Positions 32,894 to 40,105 of a stretch of 45,076 bases of DNA are shown here, one piece after another. Source of the stretch: a virus; the IMG/VR virus record IMGVR_UViG_3300015374_000017, positions 1 to 45,076 of that record. One strand, 5' to 3'. Both the position numbers and the translations under genes were made by a program. The stretch's first letter is position 1; the number at the start of each line of letters is the position of its first letter. Under the pieces are notes generated by a model. The model was not told the origin of the DNA. It did not search any database and was given only the letters and a program-made list of their open reading frames with translations.

Positions 32894-33508
32894 TCAGCGA
32901 CCGCGAGCGGGTTGTAGATCGGCGCGTACTGCCATACGAGCTCCATCGTCGACTTGAGATCCATTGGCCGTCTCCACCTTGTGGAAGATGATGTCCATCA
33001 GCTTGCGGCGGTCCTCCGGCAGGAACTGGTAGCCGTAGCCCCACAAGGTCGAGACTTTAATCCCGAATGGCTCGAGCCGCTTGCGGATCGAACAGATATG
33101 CACACCTATCGACACCCCGGTCATGGTGCCGGCGAGCCGCTCGCGCAGCAACGTCGGGTACTGCAGCAGCACCAGCAGCAAGCTGATTTCGGTCGGCGTC
33201 AGGTGGAACACCTCCTGCATGGCCACGAACAAGCGATCGCGGTTCTCGCTCACCAATCTCGAGAGCTGCAGCGCACGCTGGTCGCGTGGAAACCCGGGTG
33301 GCCAGTCGTCGCGCGGCAGGTCGAGCAGCTTGCCGGCAGCCTGGGGGATGCGCAGGCGTTCGCGCACGATGTCGGACGACAGCTTGATCGCTCGAGCGAT
33401 CGCGCGCAGCGGCACACCTTCGTCCGCCAACCGGATGGCGATATCGGGGATGACCCGTTCGGGGTCAAACCCTTGGGATCCCACTTGGGCTAGTGGTTCA
33501 GCCGCCAT
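32894..33508 (-). CDS. CtrA/OmpR-like winged-helix regulator without receiver domain
   Basis: A 204-residue protein. Near residues 22-55 is a resolvase/sigma-like helix-turn-helix (AIRLADEGVPLRAIARAIKLSSDIVRERL). Residues ~100-175 match the OmpR/PhoB/CtrA DNA-binding domain: LTPTEISLLLVLLQ, LLRERLAGTM, VSIGVHICSIRKRLEP and VSTLWGYGYQFLPED, including the recognition helix and the WGYGY wing. There is no phospho-acceptor receiver domain, so activity would not need phosphorylation. OmpR-family dimers bind direct repeats with an 11-bp period, exactly the spacing of the four TTAA-N7-TTAA boxes in this window. The ATG at 33508 follows GGGGG; a TTG at 33517 is the alternative. Confidence 0.75.
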   Translation of the reverse strand: MAAEPLAQVGSQGFDPERVIPDIAIRLADEGVPLRAIARAIKLSSDIVRERLRIPQAAGKLLDLPRDDWPPGFPRDQRALQLSRLVSENRDRLFVAMQEVFHLTPTEISLLLVLLQYPTLLRERLAGTMTGVSIGVHICSIRKRLEPFGIKVSTLWGYGYQFLPEDRRKLMDIIFHKVETANGSQVDDGARMAVRADLQPARGR

Positions 33509-33540
33509 GACCCCCAATACAGCCGATTCTTAAACATTTA

Positions 33541-33575
33541 AAGGGAAAAAGCGGCTAGATCAGAGACCTAGCCGC
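33541..33575 (-). terminator. Intrinsic terminator on the minus strand
   Basis: GCGGCTAG and CTAGCCGC form an 8-bp stem with a 9-nt loop (33551-33575), followed on the minus-strand RNA by TTTTTCCC. It would stop minus-strand transcription from the small membrane-protein gene before the regulator. The regulator's own promoter would then have to lie in the ~40 nt TTTAAATGTTTAAG region. Confidence 0.6.
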
Positions 33576-33745
33576 AACAGGGAGACCATTGACGGCCAAG
33601 TATAGCAGTCTGGCACAGTCGGTACAGCCACCTATTTTAGCCGCAAATTTGGTGGTTTTGACCCCGAATCGGCAGGACAAAAGGCGAACTTGGCAAAAAA
33701 TACTGCTGCCGGGTTGGTGCCACGGTTAACGACAGCGAGGTTGAC

Positions 33746-33943
33746 TTAATAACCAACCAGCGCGTGCCACAACCACCTCAGACCGGCGAACGCCCAGAGA
33801 AGCGCAATCAGCCAGAAGCAGCCGAGGAATAACAGGTCGGCACTGGCCGAATAGGGGTAACCCTGACCCCAGAGCTTGGGGTTGAACCGAATGACTTTTG
33901 TCAAGGGATGGGGTTCGAAGATCTTGGGATCGAGTTTTTTCAT
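33746..33943 (-). CDS. Small membrane protein
   Basis: A 65-residue protein with a Lys/Pro-rich start (KKLDPKIFEPHPLTKVIRFN) and one or two membrane helices (ADLLFLGCFWLIALLWAFAGL, near 36-56). No clear Shine-Dalgarno. It lies just downstream, in the minus direction, of two tandem TTGACA-bearing palindromes, so it may be an early gene. No family recognised. Confidence 0.55.
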   Translation of the reverse strand: MKKLDPKIFEPHPLTKVIRFNPKLWGQGYPYSASADLLFLGCFWLIALLWAFAGLRWLWHALVGY

Positions 33944-33979
33944 GGTAGTGAGGTAGCCGGCTGGTATGGGGGTTGCAAG

Positions 33980-33993
33980 TTAACATTTGTCAA
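33980..33993. promoter_or_regulatory. Early operator, copy 1 (variant)
   Basis: TTAACATTTGTCAA; one mismatch to TTGAC-N4-GTCAA. On the minus strand it reads TTGACAAATGTTAA, with a perfect -35 hexamer, and would drive the small membrane-protein gene. It is in tandem with the copy at 34013 (33-bp period), and the two share flanking GTATTTT sequence. Confidence 0.5.
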
Positions 33994-34012
33994 TGTGAGG
34001 TATTTTGTATCC

Positions 34013-34026
34013 TTGACTTCTGTCAA
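34013..34026. promoter_or_regulatory. Early operator, copy 2
   Basis: TTGACTTCTGTCAA, matching TTGAC-N4-GTCAA. Read on the minus strand it is TTGACAGAAGTCAA with a perfect -35 hexamer pointing at 33943. The -10 matches are weak. Confidence 0.55.
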
Positions 34027-34557
34027 TCATGGTATTTTTGTACCGTTAAATTTTTGGGGGTTGGGATATTTCCAACCTCCTGGGGAAGAATGCGCGCGCC
34101 GGCCGGGGCCTGGCCAGCGTCCCCCGGGGGTGGGGGGTGGGGGGTCTGCCGCGGCGAGGACTGTGGCCAGAGCTCGGCTCTGCCGTCGACAAGCGCCAAG
34201 AGCTCGAGCTTGCATTGACGGAATGAATCAATGATATCAACAACTAGCTCCAAATCCTTCCTATGCAAAACTTAACATTTCTGCATGGCCATGGTCCGTT
34301 CTCGAGTTATGCAGCCTCAAAAGCATCGAAAGCAAACCCGACCGGATAGAAGATAGTATAATCAAATCAATGGCTTATGTGTATCACTATCTCAGAATCC
34401 ACGTTTTTCCCAACTACAGTCCCCCCTTTTTTTTTTCTCTCCAGAATCCACAGAATCCCACAACCCTTTATTTTTAAACTTACGTAACGAGATAATATTA
34501 TACCTGTAAATATCTATATGATTCTAAGAATAAATAACGTCAATACAGTGATTTTGC

Positions 34558-34571
34558 TTGACAGTTGTCGG
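34558..34571 (+). promoter_or_regulatory. Early operator, copy 3 (right half degenerate)
   Basis: TTGACAGTTGTCGG: perfect left half and a GTC-only right half. It contains a consensus -35 (TTGACA) facing right in the AT-rich region. The -10 17 bp away (TCATCT) is weak, so it might need activation. Confidence 0.45.
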
Positions 34572-34639
34572 ACGATAGTTTCATCTGTATCAATATACGA
34601 TATGACCGTACGAAAAAAATTTTAGGAGAGGTGTATTAC

Positions 34640-34744
34640 TTGGAAAACCGCGGATTCCGAGATACCGAGATATCAAGGGTAAACCATCTTCCTCAGGCCT
34701 CCGTGCCGTCAGAGTCCATTTCTCCTATTGACAAGCGTCAATAG
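34640..34744 (+). CDS. Possible 34-residue leader peptide
   Basis: A short frame begins at TTG 34640 (or GTG 34631) after AGGAGAGG and ends with TAG inside operator copy 4. It reads ENRGFRDTEISRVNHLPQAS onwards. The Shine-Dalgarno and placement between two promoters are its only support; composition is not diagnostic. It could be a leader or chance. Confidence 0.3.
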   Translation: MENRGFRDTEISRVNHLPQASVPSESISPIDKRQ

Positions 34745-34756
34745 TCCCCCTATAGA
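34728..34756 (+). promoter_or_regulatory. Early promoter with overlapping operator, copy 4
   Basis: TTGACA, a 17-bp spacer and TATAGA (34751-34756) form a near-consensus sigma-70 promoter. The -35 is the left arm of TTGACAAGCGTCAA (34728-34741), so a protein bound to the palindrome would block it. It is the likely promoter of the early gene at 34807. Confidence 0.7.
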
Positions 34757-34806
34757 AAGAGCGCGCCGCGATTGTGCGGTACCTGGAACCAACAAGGCAA
34801 AATGAC

Positions 34807-35331
34807 ATGTCTGATCCATTTGAAGGACTCGACGATAATCTGGACCACGGCGCGGACGAAAGCCCGCAGACCATGCAAGGTCTATTCGACAACGCCATTG
34901 CCGCGCGGCAATTCATGCGTGCCGGCAATGCCACGGTGACGCTCGTCAGCAAGGCTAGCGGGACGCGGTTCACGTTTCGCATCAGCGAAGCCCGCGACAA
35001 GACGACCGGCAAGCGTACCGGCGACGGCACGCTGTTCGTCGGTTTGCTCGCCGGAGCGGACAATAACAACGACTATCGCTACATGGGCCGCATCGCGCGC
35101 GACGTGTACTGGCACGGCCGGCGGGTACCAAAGCCAACCGACGTCTCGAGTGAAGCCAAGTCGGCCAAGGCGTTCAGCTGGACATGGCGCAAGCTCATGC
35201 AAGGCGAGCTGCCCGACGTGTTGGAGGTCTGGCACGAAGGCAAATGCGGCCGCTGCGGCCGCAAGCTCACCGTGCCGTCGTCCATTGCGTCAGGATTTGG
35301 TCCGGAATGCATCGGTAAAATTTTCGGTTGA
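34807..35331 (+). CDS. DUF6011-like zinc-binding early protein
   Basis: A 174-residue protein. The middle (TRFTFRISEARDKTTGKRTGDGTLFVGLLAGADNNNDYRYMG) and the C-terminal KCGRCGRKLTVPSSIASGFGPECIG are typical of phage DUF6011 proteins, in which a CxxC...C cluster forms a zinc site. The gene is first after promoter copy 4. Start ATG at 34807 is preceded by AAGGCAAAATGAC; the in-frame GTG at 34774 is less likely. Function unknown. Confidence 0.7.
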   Translation: MSDPFEGLDDNLDHGADESPQTMQGLFDNAIAARQFMRAGNATVTLVSKASGTRFTFRISEARDKTTGKRTGDGTLFVGLLAGADNNNDYRYMGRIARDVYWHGRRVPKPTDVSSEAKSAKAFSWTWRKLMQGELPDVLEVWHEGKCGRCGRKLTVPSSIASGFGPECIGKIFG

Positions 35332-35334
35332 AGC

Positions 35335-35505
35335 ATGCCGGCCGGTCAATCCCAAGCTTTCGGGCTTAGGTCGCGCAAACGGTGGGCCAAACGTGAAGCC
35401 CGCCGCTTGCGCCAGCAAGCGGAGATGTTGCGCCAAATGGGGCGCAAACACCTAAAGGAAAAGATCGGCGGGAAAAAACCTCGCCGCCCTAGTCCTAGGC
35501 CATAG
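35335..35505 (+). CDS. Small strongly basic protein
   Basis: A 56-residue protein starting PAGQSQAFGLRSRKRWAKRE, very rich in Arg/Lys (ARRLRQQAEMLRQMGRKHLK, KKPRRP). It starts 3 nt after the preceding stop. Likely nucleic-acid binding by composition alone. No clear Shine-Dalgarno. Confidence 0.5.
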   Translation: MPAGQSQAFGLRSRKRWAKREARRLRQQAEMLRQMGRKHLKEKIGGKKPRRPSPRP

Positions 35506-35598
35506 GACAAACGAAACGGGCTTCCTTGGCCTTCCTACGGAAGCACCATACTACCACTAAGGGCAATCCTGCCCGACAACGGTAATGAGGTAAGGCAA

Positions 35599-35883
35599 AT
35601 GTCCTATTCGTTCCACATCGACCCGGGTCACGGCTGGCTAGCGGTCCGGCATGATGATCTGGCTGCGTTAGGTCTGAGCGCGGTTGATTTCACGGCATGC
35701 AGTCACATTGACGAGCGCAACATCTATCTGGAGGAGGATTGTGACGCCGGGAAATTCATTGACGCCTACAAGGCAAAGCATGGCCGCGCGCCCGACATTT
35801 TGGAGCGTCACAGCAACTCCGACTCCTTCATTCGCCGCCGCCCGCGCAATTTCCGCGGCAAGTGGCAACCGTTCGCCCGCTAA
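35599..35883 (+). CDS. Conserved-type phage early protein
   Basis: A 94-residue protein beginning SYSFHIDPGHGWLAVRHDDL, with DFTACSHIDERNIYLEEDCDAGKF and an Arg-rich end (FIRRRPRNFRG). The DPGHGWL...YLEED-D pattern recurs in small phage proteins of unknown role. AAGGCAA directly precedes the ATG. A short hairpin (GGGCA/TGCCC, 35561-35574) lies in the leader. Confidence 0.7.
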   Translation: MSYSFHIDPGHGWLAVRHDDLAALGLSAVDFTACSHIDERNIYLEEDCDAGKFIDAYKAKHGRAPDILERHSNSDSFIRRRPRNFRGKWQPFAR

Positions 35884-35902
35884 CCAGAAAGGACACAAGG
35901 CA

Positions 35903-36040
35903 ATGTTTCGATATGATCTCGCGTGGTTCGGCGCATGCCGCATAATCCTGATCACGGACGAAAGCCCGAATGAGCGTAGCAAGATTCCGCTCTTGGGATA
36001 TGTGGTCCTGCCGAGCGCAGTCTATCGCCCCGCACGCTAA
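35903..36040 (+). CDS. 45-residue early protein
   Basis: Begins FRYDLAWFGACRIILITDES and ends LPSAVYRPAR. AAGGCAATG provides the start context shared with other early genes. A stem-loop terminator follows its stop. Function unknown. Confidence 0.6.
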   Translation: MFRYDLAWFGACRIILITDESPNERSKIPLLGYVVLPSAVYRPAR

Positions 36041-36049
36041 ATTAAATCC

Positions 36050-36078
36050 GAGCGCAGGGATTGACTCTCCCTGCGCTC
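36050..36078 (+). terminator. Stem-loop terminator before the operator at 36089
   Basis: GAGCGCAGGGA and TCCCTGCGCTC pair perfectly (11 bp) around the 7-nt loop TTGACTC. Only a short T-poor tail follows, so termination may be partial. The loop TTGACT with TACTAT 15 bp downstream could also act as a promoter, but this is weaker. Confidence 0.5.
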
Positions 36079-36088
36079 TCCTACTATC

Positions 36089-36102
36089 TTGACAACTGTC
36101 AA
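36089..36102 (+). promoter_or_regulatory. Early operator, copy 5
   Basis: TTGACAACTGTCAA, a full TTGAC-N4-GTCAA match. It is followed by CAACTCTAAC and TAGGCAA-ATG of the gene at 36122. The -10 is unclear; if the -35 is TTGACA, transcription would start at or past the ATG. Confidence 0.55.
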
Positions 36103-36121
36103 CTCTAACAGGCTTAGGCAA

Positions 36122-36892
36122 ATGACAACGCTAACGATCAATCATGCGGCCAAGCGCGCGCCGAGTGCTGCGCTGGCATTCTGGAACGAAGACACTGCAA
36201 TTACCTACGATCTGCCGTTGTCGGCCGATCTGGCGCATCTGATCGCCGGCAGCATGGGCTTTCCGAGCAAGATGCCGGGGACTGCTTATGGTCTGAGCGC
36301 GCGGCGATGCATCACGGGCAGCAAGCTCGCACAGATCAAAAACACGGTCTGTCACGACTGTTACGCGCTAAAGGGAAATTACGTCTATAGCGATGTGATC
36401 CGAGCGCAAGAGATCCGCTATGCCGGCACCAAACACGCGCGCTGGGCCGAATGCATGGCCTACCTGCTTAATGCCATGCATGGCTTTGCGCCACGGCCCA
36501 AGCGATTGAAATCCAAAAAAGTAAAGAGCAAGGGCTGGCATCGCTGGCACGATGCCGGCGATCTGCAAAGTGTCGCGCATCTCGCCGCGATCTGCCGCGT
36601 GTGCGAGCTAACGCCCAAGATCAAGCATTGGCTGCCGACTCGCGAAACGGCGATTGTGCTGGCATTCGTGAAGGCCGGCGGCATCATTCCCGATAATCTC
36701 ACTATCCGGGTCAGCGCGACCATGGTCGACGGCCAAGCGACCAAAACATGGCTGTGGACGAGTGGCGTGCATGACCAGATCGTGCCCGCGGCCAAGGACC
36801 GCTGCACTGCGCCCGATACGAACGGCGAGTGTGCGTCATGCCGCAAGTGCTGGGACCGCGAGCAATCCCACACGACCTACCACCTGCATTGA
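36122..36892 (+). CDS. GP88-like phage protein
   Basis: A 256-residue protein. Near residue 55 is SKMPGTAYGLSARRCITGSKL, then CHDCYALKGNYVYSDVIRAQEIRY, WHRWHDAGDLQSVAHLAAICRVCELTP and HWLPTRETA. The GDLQ...TP--HWLPTRE pattern is that of the phage 'gene product 88' family. The C-terminus has a Cys cluster (CTAPDTNGECASCRKCW). No function is known for the family. TAGGCAA precedes the ATG; the longer TTG start is rejected. Confidence 0.7.
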   Translation: MTTLTINHAAKRAPSAALAFWNEDTAITYDLPLSADLAHLIAGSMGFPSKMPGTAYGLSARRCITGSKLAQIKNTVCHDCYALKGNYVYSDVIRAQEIRYAGTKHARWAECMAYLLNAMHGFAPRPKRLKSKKVKSKGWHRWHDAGDLQSVAHLAAICRVCELTPKIKHWLPTRETAIVLAFVKAGGIIPDNLTIRVSATMVDGQATKTWLWTSGVHDQIVPAAKDRCTAPDTNGECASCRKCWDREQSHTTYHLH

Positions 36893-36904
36893 GGAGATAA
36901 CAAA

Positions 36905-37210
36905 ATGACAACGACTCTTTCCGACATTGCCCGCGCGGCATTGGCCAAGGCCTACGCCACGCGCGGACCGCATCGCGGGCAATTGCTGGCACGTTGCCCG
37001 CGTTCCAACACACTCGCGGCCGCGGCATGGCAGGGCGCAATGCTGGTGGTCAATCCCTACCAAGCAAGCATTGGCGCAATGTTGTTCATGTCTGCCGAGC
37101 AAAGGACCGTGCGCGATGAAATCGTGGCGCATTTCGAGTCCTTGCCGCGCGAGTACCAAATCCTGGCACAGCGCGATCGTGAGGCGCTGACTCGTTTGGG
37201 GGTATGGTGA
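36905..37210 (+). CDS. Early hypothetical protein
   Basis: A 101-residue protein, helical at both ends (TLSDIARAALAKAYAT; REYQILAQRDREALTRLG) with LARCPRSNTLAAAAWQGAMLVVNPYQ between. GAGGAGAT precedes the ATG. It shows no recognised motif; it belongs to the run of coupled early genes that starts at 36122. Confidence 0.7.
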   Translation: MTTTLSDIARAALAKAYATRGPHRGQLLARCPRSNTLAAAAWQGAMLVVNPYQASIGAMLFMSAEQRTVRDEIVAHFESLPREYQILAQRDREALTRLGVW

Positions 37211-37211
37211 C

Positions 37212-37367
37212 ATGGACCGTGAATATTGGCGTTTGATTGCCTTGGCAATCGAGGAATTGAGCGAATACGGTTTCATTATCGAGCGCACGCAAGAGCGGAT
37301 GCGCAACCACCCCATGAATATTGACCCCGTGCAAGTCGCGTTGGGTTGGTCCGATGTGGAGGGCTGA
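37212..37367 (+). CDS. 51-residue early protein
   Basis: Begins DREYWRLIALAIEELSEYGF; acidic and helical. It starts 1 nt after the preceding stop and ends 4 nt before the next start. Function unknown. Confidence 0.6.
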   Translation: MDREYWRLIALAIEELSEYGFIIERTQERMRNHPMNIDPVQVALGWSDVEG

Positions 37368-37371
37368 AACC

Positions 37372-37575
37372 ATGTCCCGCAATATCCCCCAAGTGCGCCT
37401 CTGGCGCGTGACCTACTTACGCGACGGCGTGCAGATCTTCCAGCACGAGTCGCATGCGCCTACCAAATTGTTCGCACGCTGGAACGCGCGCGATGCATTC
37501 ATTCAATCCGGCATATGGCGCGAGTCCGGCCTTGCCGACAAGATTCGAGTCGGGCTCATTAGGAAAGGACATTGA
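37372..37575 (+). CDS. 67-residue early protein
   Basis: Begins SRNIPQVRLWRVTYLRDGVQ with IFQHESHAPTKLFARWNARDAF in the middle; basic overall. The ATG at 37372 follows GGAGGGCTGAAACC, a good Shine-Dalgarno; a longer start at 37321 lies in the previous gene. Function unknown. Confidence 0.65.
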   Translation: MSRNIPQVRLWRVTYLRDGVQIFQHESHAPTKLFARWNARDAFIQSGIWRESGLADKIRVGLIRKGH

Positions 37576-37579
37576 GTCC

Positions 37580-37795
37580 ATGACCGCGTTCAAAGACCCG
37601 ATGTTGCGCAAGGTCTACGACTATTGCCGCACGACCGGCGGCAATATCGGGTCAAGCCCATTGCGCTACGCCTATCGTTTGGGCCGTCGAGGTACCAAAA
37701 ACATGTTCGTTCGCTTGTCGTCACAGCATGCCGCATGGGCAGCTGGGCGCGATGATTACCGCGAAGTCAACAAAGGAAAGGCAATTGAGTCATGA
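37580..37795 (+). CDS. 71-residue basic early protein
   Basis: Begins TAFKDPMLRKVYDYCRTTGGN; residues 25-45 are Arg-rich (LRYAYRLGRRGTKNMFVRL). AGGAAAGGACATTGAGTCC precedes the ATG. It is ATGA-coupled to the next gene. Function unknown. Confidence 0.65.
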   Translation: MTAFKDPMLRKVYDYCRTTGGNIGSSPLRYAYRLGRRGTKNMFVRLSSQHAAWAAGRDDYREVNKGKAIES

Positions 37796-38067
37796 CCGAT
37801 CTCGCAAAGCTCGCCATGCCGACCGTGCATTTGAACGGCACCGGCAAAGCCGAGCTATTGAACGGCTATCGCCAAGCCATGGCCGCGGTGCGGCTGGCAA
37901 TCAATACCGTGCAATCGACCGCGCCGCATGGCCGCGACTACTACGTGCAGAAAGATAACCCGATACAGGCTGCGATCACCGAGCACAGCGAACGACTCCA
38001 AGTCTTGGAGCATGTTTTTAACGAGTTGGAGACGCTAGCGGTGCATGTCATGGAGCAAGGCACATGA
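37792..38067 (+). CDS. Conserved-type early protein with HGRDYYVQ motif
   Basis: A 91-residue protein: MPTVHLNGTGKAELLNGY near the start, then APHGRDYYVQKDNPIQAAITEHSERLQVLEHVF. The VHLNGT...PHGRDYYVQ pattern is common in small phage proteins of unknown role. ATGA overlap upstream; AAGGCAATTGAGTC leader. Confidence 0.7.
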   Translation: MTDLAKLAMPTVHLNGTGKAELLNGYRQAMAAVRLAINTVQSTAPHGRDYYVQKDNPIQAAITEHSERLQVLEHVFNELETLAVHVMEQGT

Positions 38068-38246
38068 AATCTATAGACCAGAATATCGCTAATCTCGCCA
38101 AGCTAATGCATCGCATGGCCGCAAACGATATGGGCGAATTGAGCGCGGCAGAAGCGGCATGCTTTCACACCGCCTGCGCTGCGATTGATAATTTGATTGT
38201 GGCGCGCGAAGCCCGACAAGAGGACGAAGAGGAGTCTGTATCGTGA
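38064..38246 (+). CDS. 60-residue early protein
   Basis: Begins KSIDQNIANLAKLMHRMAAN, with GELSAAEAACFHTACAAIDN, ending in a Glu-rich tail. ATGA-coupled to the previous gene and GTGA-coupled to the next. Function unknown. Confidence 0.65.
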   Translation: MKSIDQNIANLAKLMHRMAANDMGELSAAEAACFHTACAAIDNLIVAREARQEDEEESVS

Positions 38247-38344
38247 CCGGCTTAATCATCATGACCGCATTCGTGTTCTGCTTTGCGCTCACGTTTGCGG
38301 TCGCTGCCATCATCGACGAAATGAGTGGAGACAACCATGGGTGA
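38243..38344 (+). CDS. 33-residue single-TM protein
   Basis: The GTG start overlaps the TGA of the previous gene (GTGA). The protein is mostly one membrane helix (LIIMTAFVFCFALTFAVAA) with a short acidic end. Its stop overlaps the next gene by 8 bp. Context is the main support. Confidence 0.5.
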   Translation: MTGLIIMTAFVFCFALTFAVAAIIDEMSGDNHG

Positions 38345-38588
38345 GCTTTTCAGCGTCTACTATTTCTCCAGCGAAATCCTGGGCGATATTCAGGAGCGCG
38401 AGTGCTACCTCGTGCCGTTGAACGAAGCCAAACAATGGTTCGTGCATCATACCACCAACGTGGCGGCCAATGCCGGCTTTACCGTGCGCGTGATCATGAC
38501 CGACAGTGACGACTGCATCGTGGCCGAGTGGAAATATGGTCAAGGAATCACGTGGCCGAAGGAGTCGACGTTTAGACATGATGCCTAA
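38337..38588 (+). CDS. Early protein, 83 residues
   Basis: Begins GELFSVYYFSSEILGDIQER, then YLVPLNEAKQWFVHHTTNVAANAGFTVRVIMTDSDDC. GTGGAGACAACC precedes the ATG; an in-frame GTG four codons upstream is the alternative. A helix-strand pattern is evident, but no known family. Confidence 0.65.
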   Translation: MGELFSVYYFSSEILGDIQERECYLVPLNEAKQWFVHHTTNVAANAGFTVRVIMTDSDDCIVAEWKYGQGITWPKESTFRHDA

Positions 38589-38633
38589 ACCTCTGCGTCC
38601 CAAGGGCGCTTGCCTTCGAATCAAATTAGTAAG

Positions 38634-38662
38634 TTGACAAACGTCAATTAGTGTGCTAACCT
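38634..38662 (+). promoter_or_regulatory. Early promoter with overlapping operator, copy 6
   Basis: TTGACA, 17 bp, TAACCT (38657-38662). The left part is TTGACAAACGTCAA, a perfect TTGAC-N4-GTCAA palindrome. CAACTCTAAC (38672-38681) and TAGGCAATC then lead to the ATG at 38695. Confidence 0.7.
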
Positions 38663-38694
38663 CTCTTCGTTCAACTCTAACCATGTAGGCAATC

Positions 38695-39495
38695 ATGACA
38701 ACCGAATTAGACCGCATCAAGTTCAAGATCAAAGCTCTGGCCGCGAAGACCGTGGCCAACGGCTGCAGCGAGCACGAGGCCATGTCGGCAATGGAGGGCG
38801 TCGGCCGCTTGCTGGCGCAGTACAATCTCACCATGGAGGAGTGCGACGTCCGCTCGAGTGTGTGCAAAACGATCTTTATCGATATCGACCGGCAACACCG
38901 CCACCCCATCGACTCGTGCGTGACTTCGCTCGCCGATCTGGTCAATGCCAAGTGCTGGTTTAACCGGCAATACAAGAAATACCCGGGGCCTAATGGTGGC
39001 GTAGTCTACAAGAAAAGCGCAGCCTATGCGTTCTTTGGCCAGGAGCAGGATCTCGAGCTGATCGAATATCTGTTCAAGGTCATTCACTCCGCCATCGAGG
39101 CCGAGTCAGCCAAGTTCAAGCAATCGTCCTATTATTCCAACGGCCACAAGACCAGCCCCGAATACCGGCATCGCGTGGCCGGCGCGCGCCGCAGTGCGAC
39201 CGTGAGCTTCCAGCGCGGCATGGCAAGCCGCATTGGCCAGCGCCTGCGCGTGCTCAAAGCGCAGAACGACGCCGAGCTTGCCAAGCATCGCAGCACCGGC
39301 ACCGCGCTGGTCGTGCTCAAAAAGCAAATTATCGAGGACGCTTGGCAGCACGAGGGCATCAAGCTCAGAAGCAATCGTTCGTCCTATCGCATCAAGGACT
39401 CCTCCGCTTTCGAACACGGCCACCGGGCCGGCGACAAGGTCAATCTCTCGCGGCCGATCCCGGGCGCGGGCAAGGTCGGAGGGCTGCTGACATGA
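38695..39495 (+). CDS. DUF2786-like protein
   Basis: A 266-residue protein. The first ~45 residues (DRIKFKIKALAAKTVANGCSEHEAMSAMEGVGRLLAQYNLT) are typical of DUF2786. The middle has CWFNRQYKK, YAFFGQEQDLELIEYLFKVI and SFQRGMASRIGQRL. This pairing of DUF2786 with an adjoining helical domain is common in phages; function unknown. It is the first gene after promoter copy 6, and its stop is ATGA-coupled to the next gene. Confidence 0.75.
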   Translation: MTTELDRIKFKIKALAAKTVANGCSEHEAMSAMEGVGRLLAQYNLTMEECDVRSSVCKTIFIDIDRQHRHPIDSCVTSLADLVNAKCWFNRQYKKYPGPNGGVVYKKSAAYAFFGQEQDLELIEYLFKVIHSAIEAESAKFKQSSYYSNGHKTSPEYRHRVAGARRSATVSFQRGMASRIGQRLRVLKAQNDAELAKHRSTGTALVVLKKQIIEDAWQHEGIKLRSNRSSYRIKDSSAFEHGHRAGDKVNLSRPIPGAGKVGGLLT

Positions 39496-39683
39496 ACACA
39501 AACCATAAAGTCGGAGAACGTTATCGGCTGGAGCGTCTGACTGCAGGCGACCGTAACGCCATCTTTGAGACGAACGAACTGGATCAATACGACTTGGACA
39601 ACGGCGGCGATGGGATCGTCTACGCTGGTACAGCCAGAGAGGCTGCAGAAATTCGCGCTACCGTTGCCCAGGTGCCGTCGTGA
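39492..39683 (+). CDS. 63-residue early protein
   Basis: Begins NTNHKVGERYRLERLTAGDR, with DLDNGGDGIVYAGTAREAAEIRA. ATG overlaps the upstream TGA; its stop is GTGA-coupled to the next. Function unknown. Confidence 0.65.
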   Translation: MNTNHKVGERYRLERLTAGDRNAIFETNELDQYDLDNGGDGIVYAGTAREAAEIRATVAQVPS

Positions 39684-40105
39684 CGGTGAAGGATTACCAG
39701 CGCAAGCGGGTCTATCGCTGGGAGGATGCCGTGGTGGGGCCGCGTTGCTCCGCCATGGTGCCGTTCGCCGCCGGCCAGACCTACGTCAATGGCGTCTGGC
39801 TGGCGCAGGGCTGGCTTAAACCGCCCCGGGTGGTCCCGATCTCCACCCGACAGCGCAAGCACCTTGCCCGGGCTTCCCACGGCCAAATAGAGCTACCTGT
39901 GAACGTCCCCGGCTGGGTGGTCCTGCACGAGTTGGCGCACTCTCTTACTGACGATGGGCATGGTCCCAACTTCATGGGCATGTACATCGATCTGCTCGAG
40001 CGGGTCGAGGGGCTGTCGCGACTGCTTACCATGTACTCGCTCAAGCAGGCGAGGATTGATTTCAACCTGGGAGTCCAGCCGCTGGGCTGGGTGATTAAAC
40101 GTTGA
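39680..40105 (+). CDS. HExxH zincin-type metalloprotein
   Basis: A 141-residue protein. The zinc-binding motif is VVLHELAHSLTDDGHGPNF (near 80-98), with HELAH supplying two His and GH-P-F a probable third ligand, as in small phage and actinobacterial putative metallohydrolases. It starts with GTG at 39680, overlapping the previous TGA. Its stop (TGA at 40103-40105) lies inside operator copy 7. Likely a protease or hydrolase; substrate unknown. Confidence 0.7.
   Translation: MTVKDYQRKRVYRWEDAVVGPRCSAMVPFAAGQTYVNGVWLAQGWLKPPRVVPISTRQRKHLARASHGQIELPVNVPGWVVLHELAHSLTDDGHGPNFMGMYIDLLERVEGLSRLLTMYSLKQARIDFNLGVQPLGWVIKR

Larger units (their letters stand above)
33944..34806. other. AT-rich divergent control region, no long gene
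   Basis: About 860 bp between the regulator side and the early genes. It holds operator-like palindromes at 33980, 34013, 34558 and 34728. There is also a G-run (GGGGG-T-GGGGGG-T-GGGGGG at 34126-34144) beside a GC-rich block, then an AT-rich stretch (about 34240-34640). The AT-rich part has a T-run near 34430 and several copies of AGAATCCAC. It could be a promoter/origin region. Apart from one short possible frame at 34640, no convincing coding frame was found. Confidence 0.55.

Noticed and set aside
33526-33542. TTCTTAAACATTTAAAG before the regulator, as a fifth CtrA-type box
   Set aside because: The two TTAA elements are separated by 4 nt, not 7. It may still be part of the regulator's promoter, but it does not match the box.
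33908-34234. Plus-strand frames across the control region
   Set aside because: They run through operators and a G-run, are rich in Cys/Trp/Gly as expected from base composition, and lack ribosome-binding sites.
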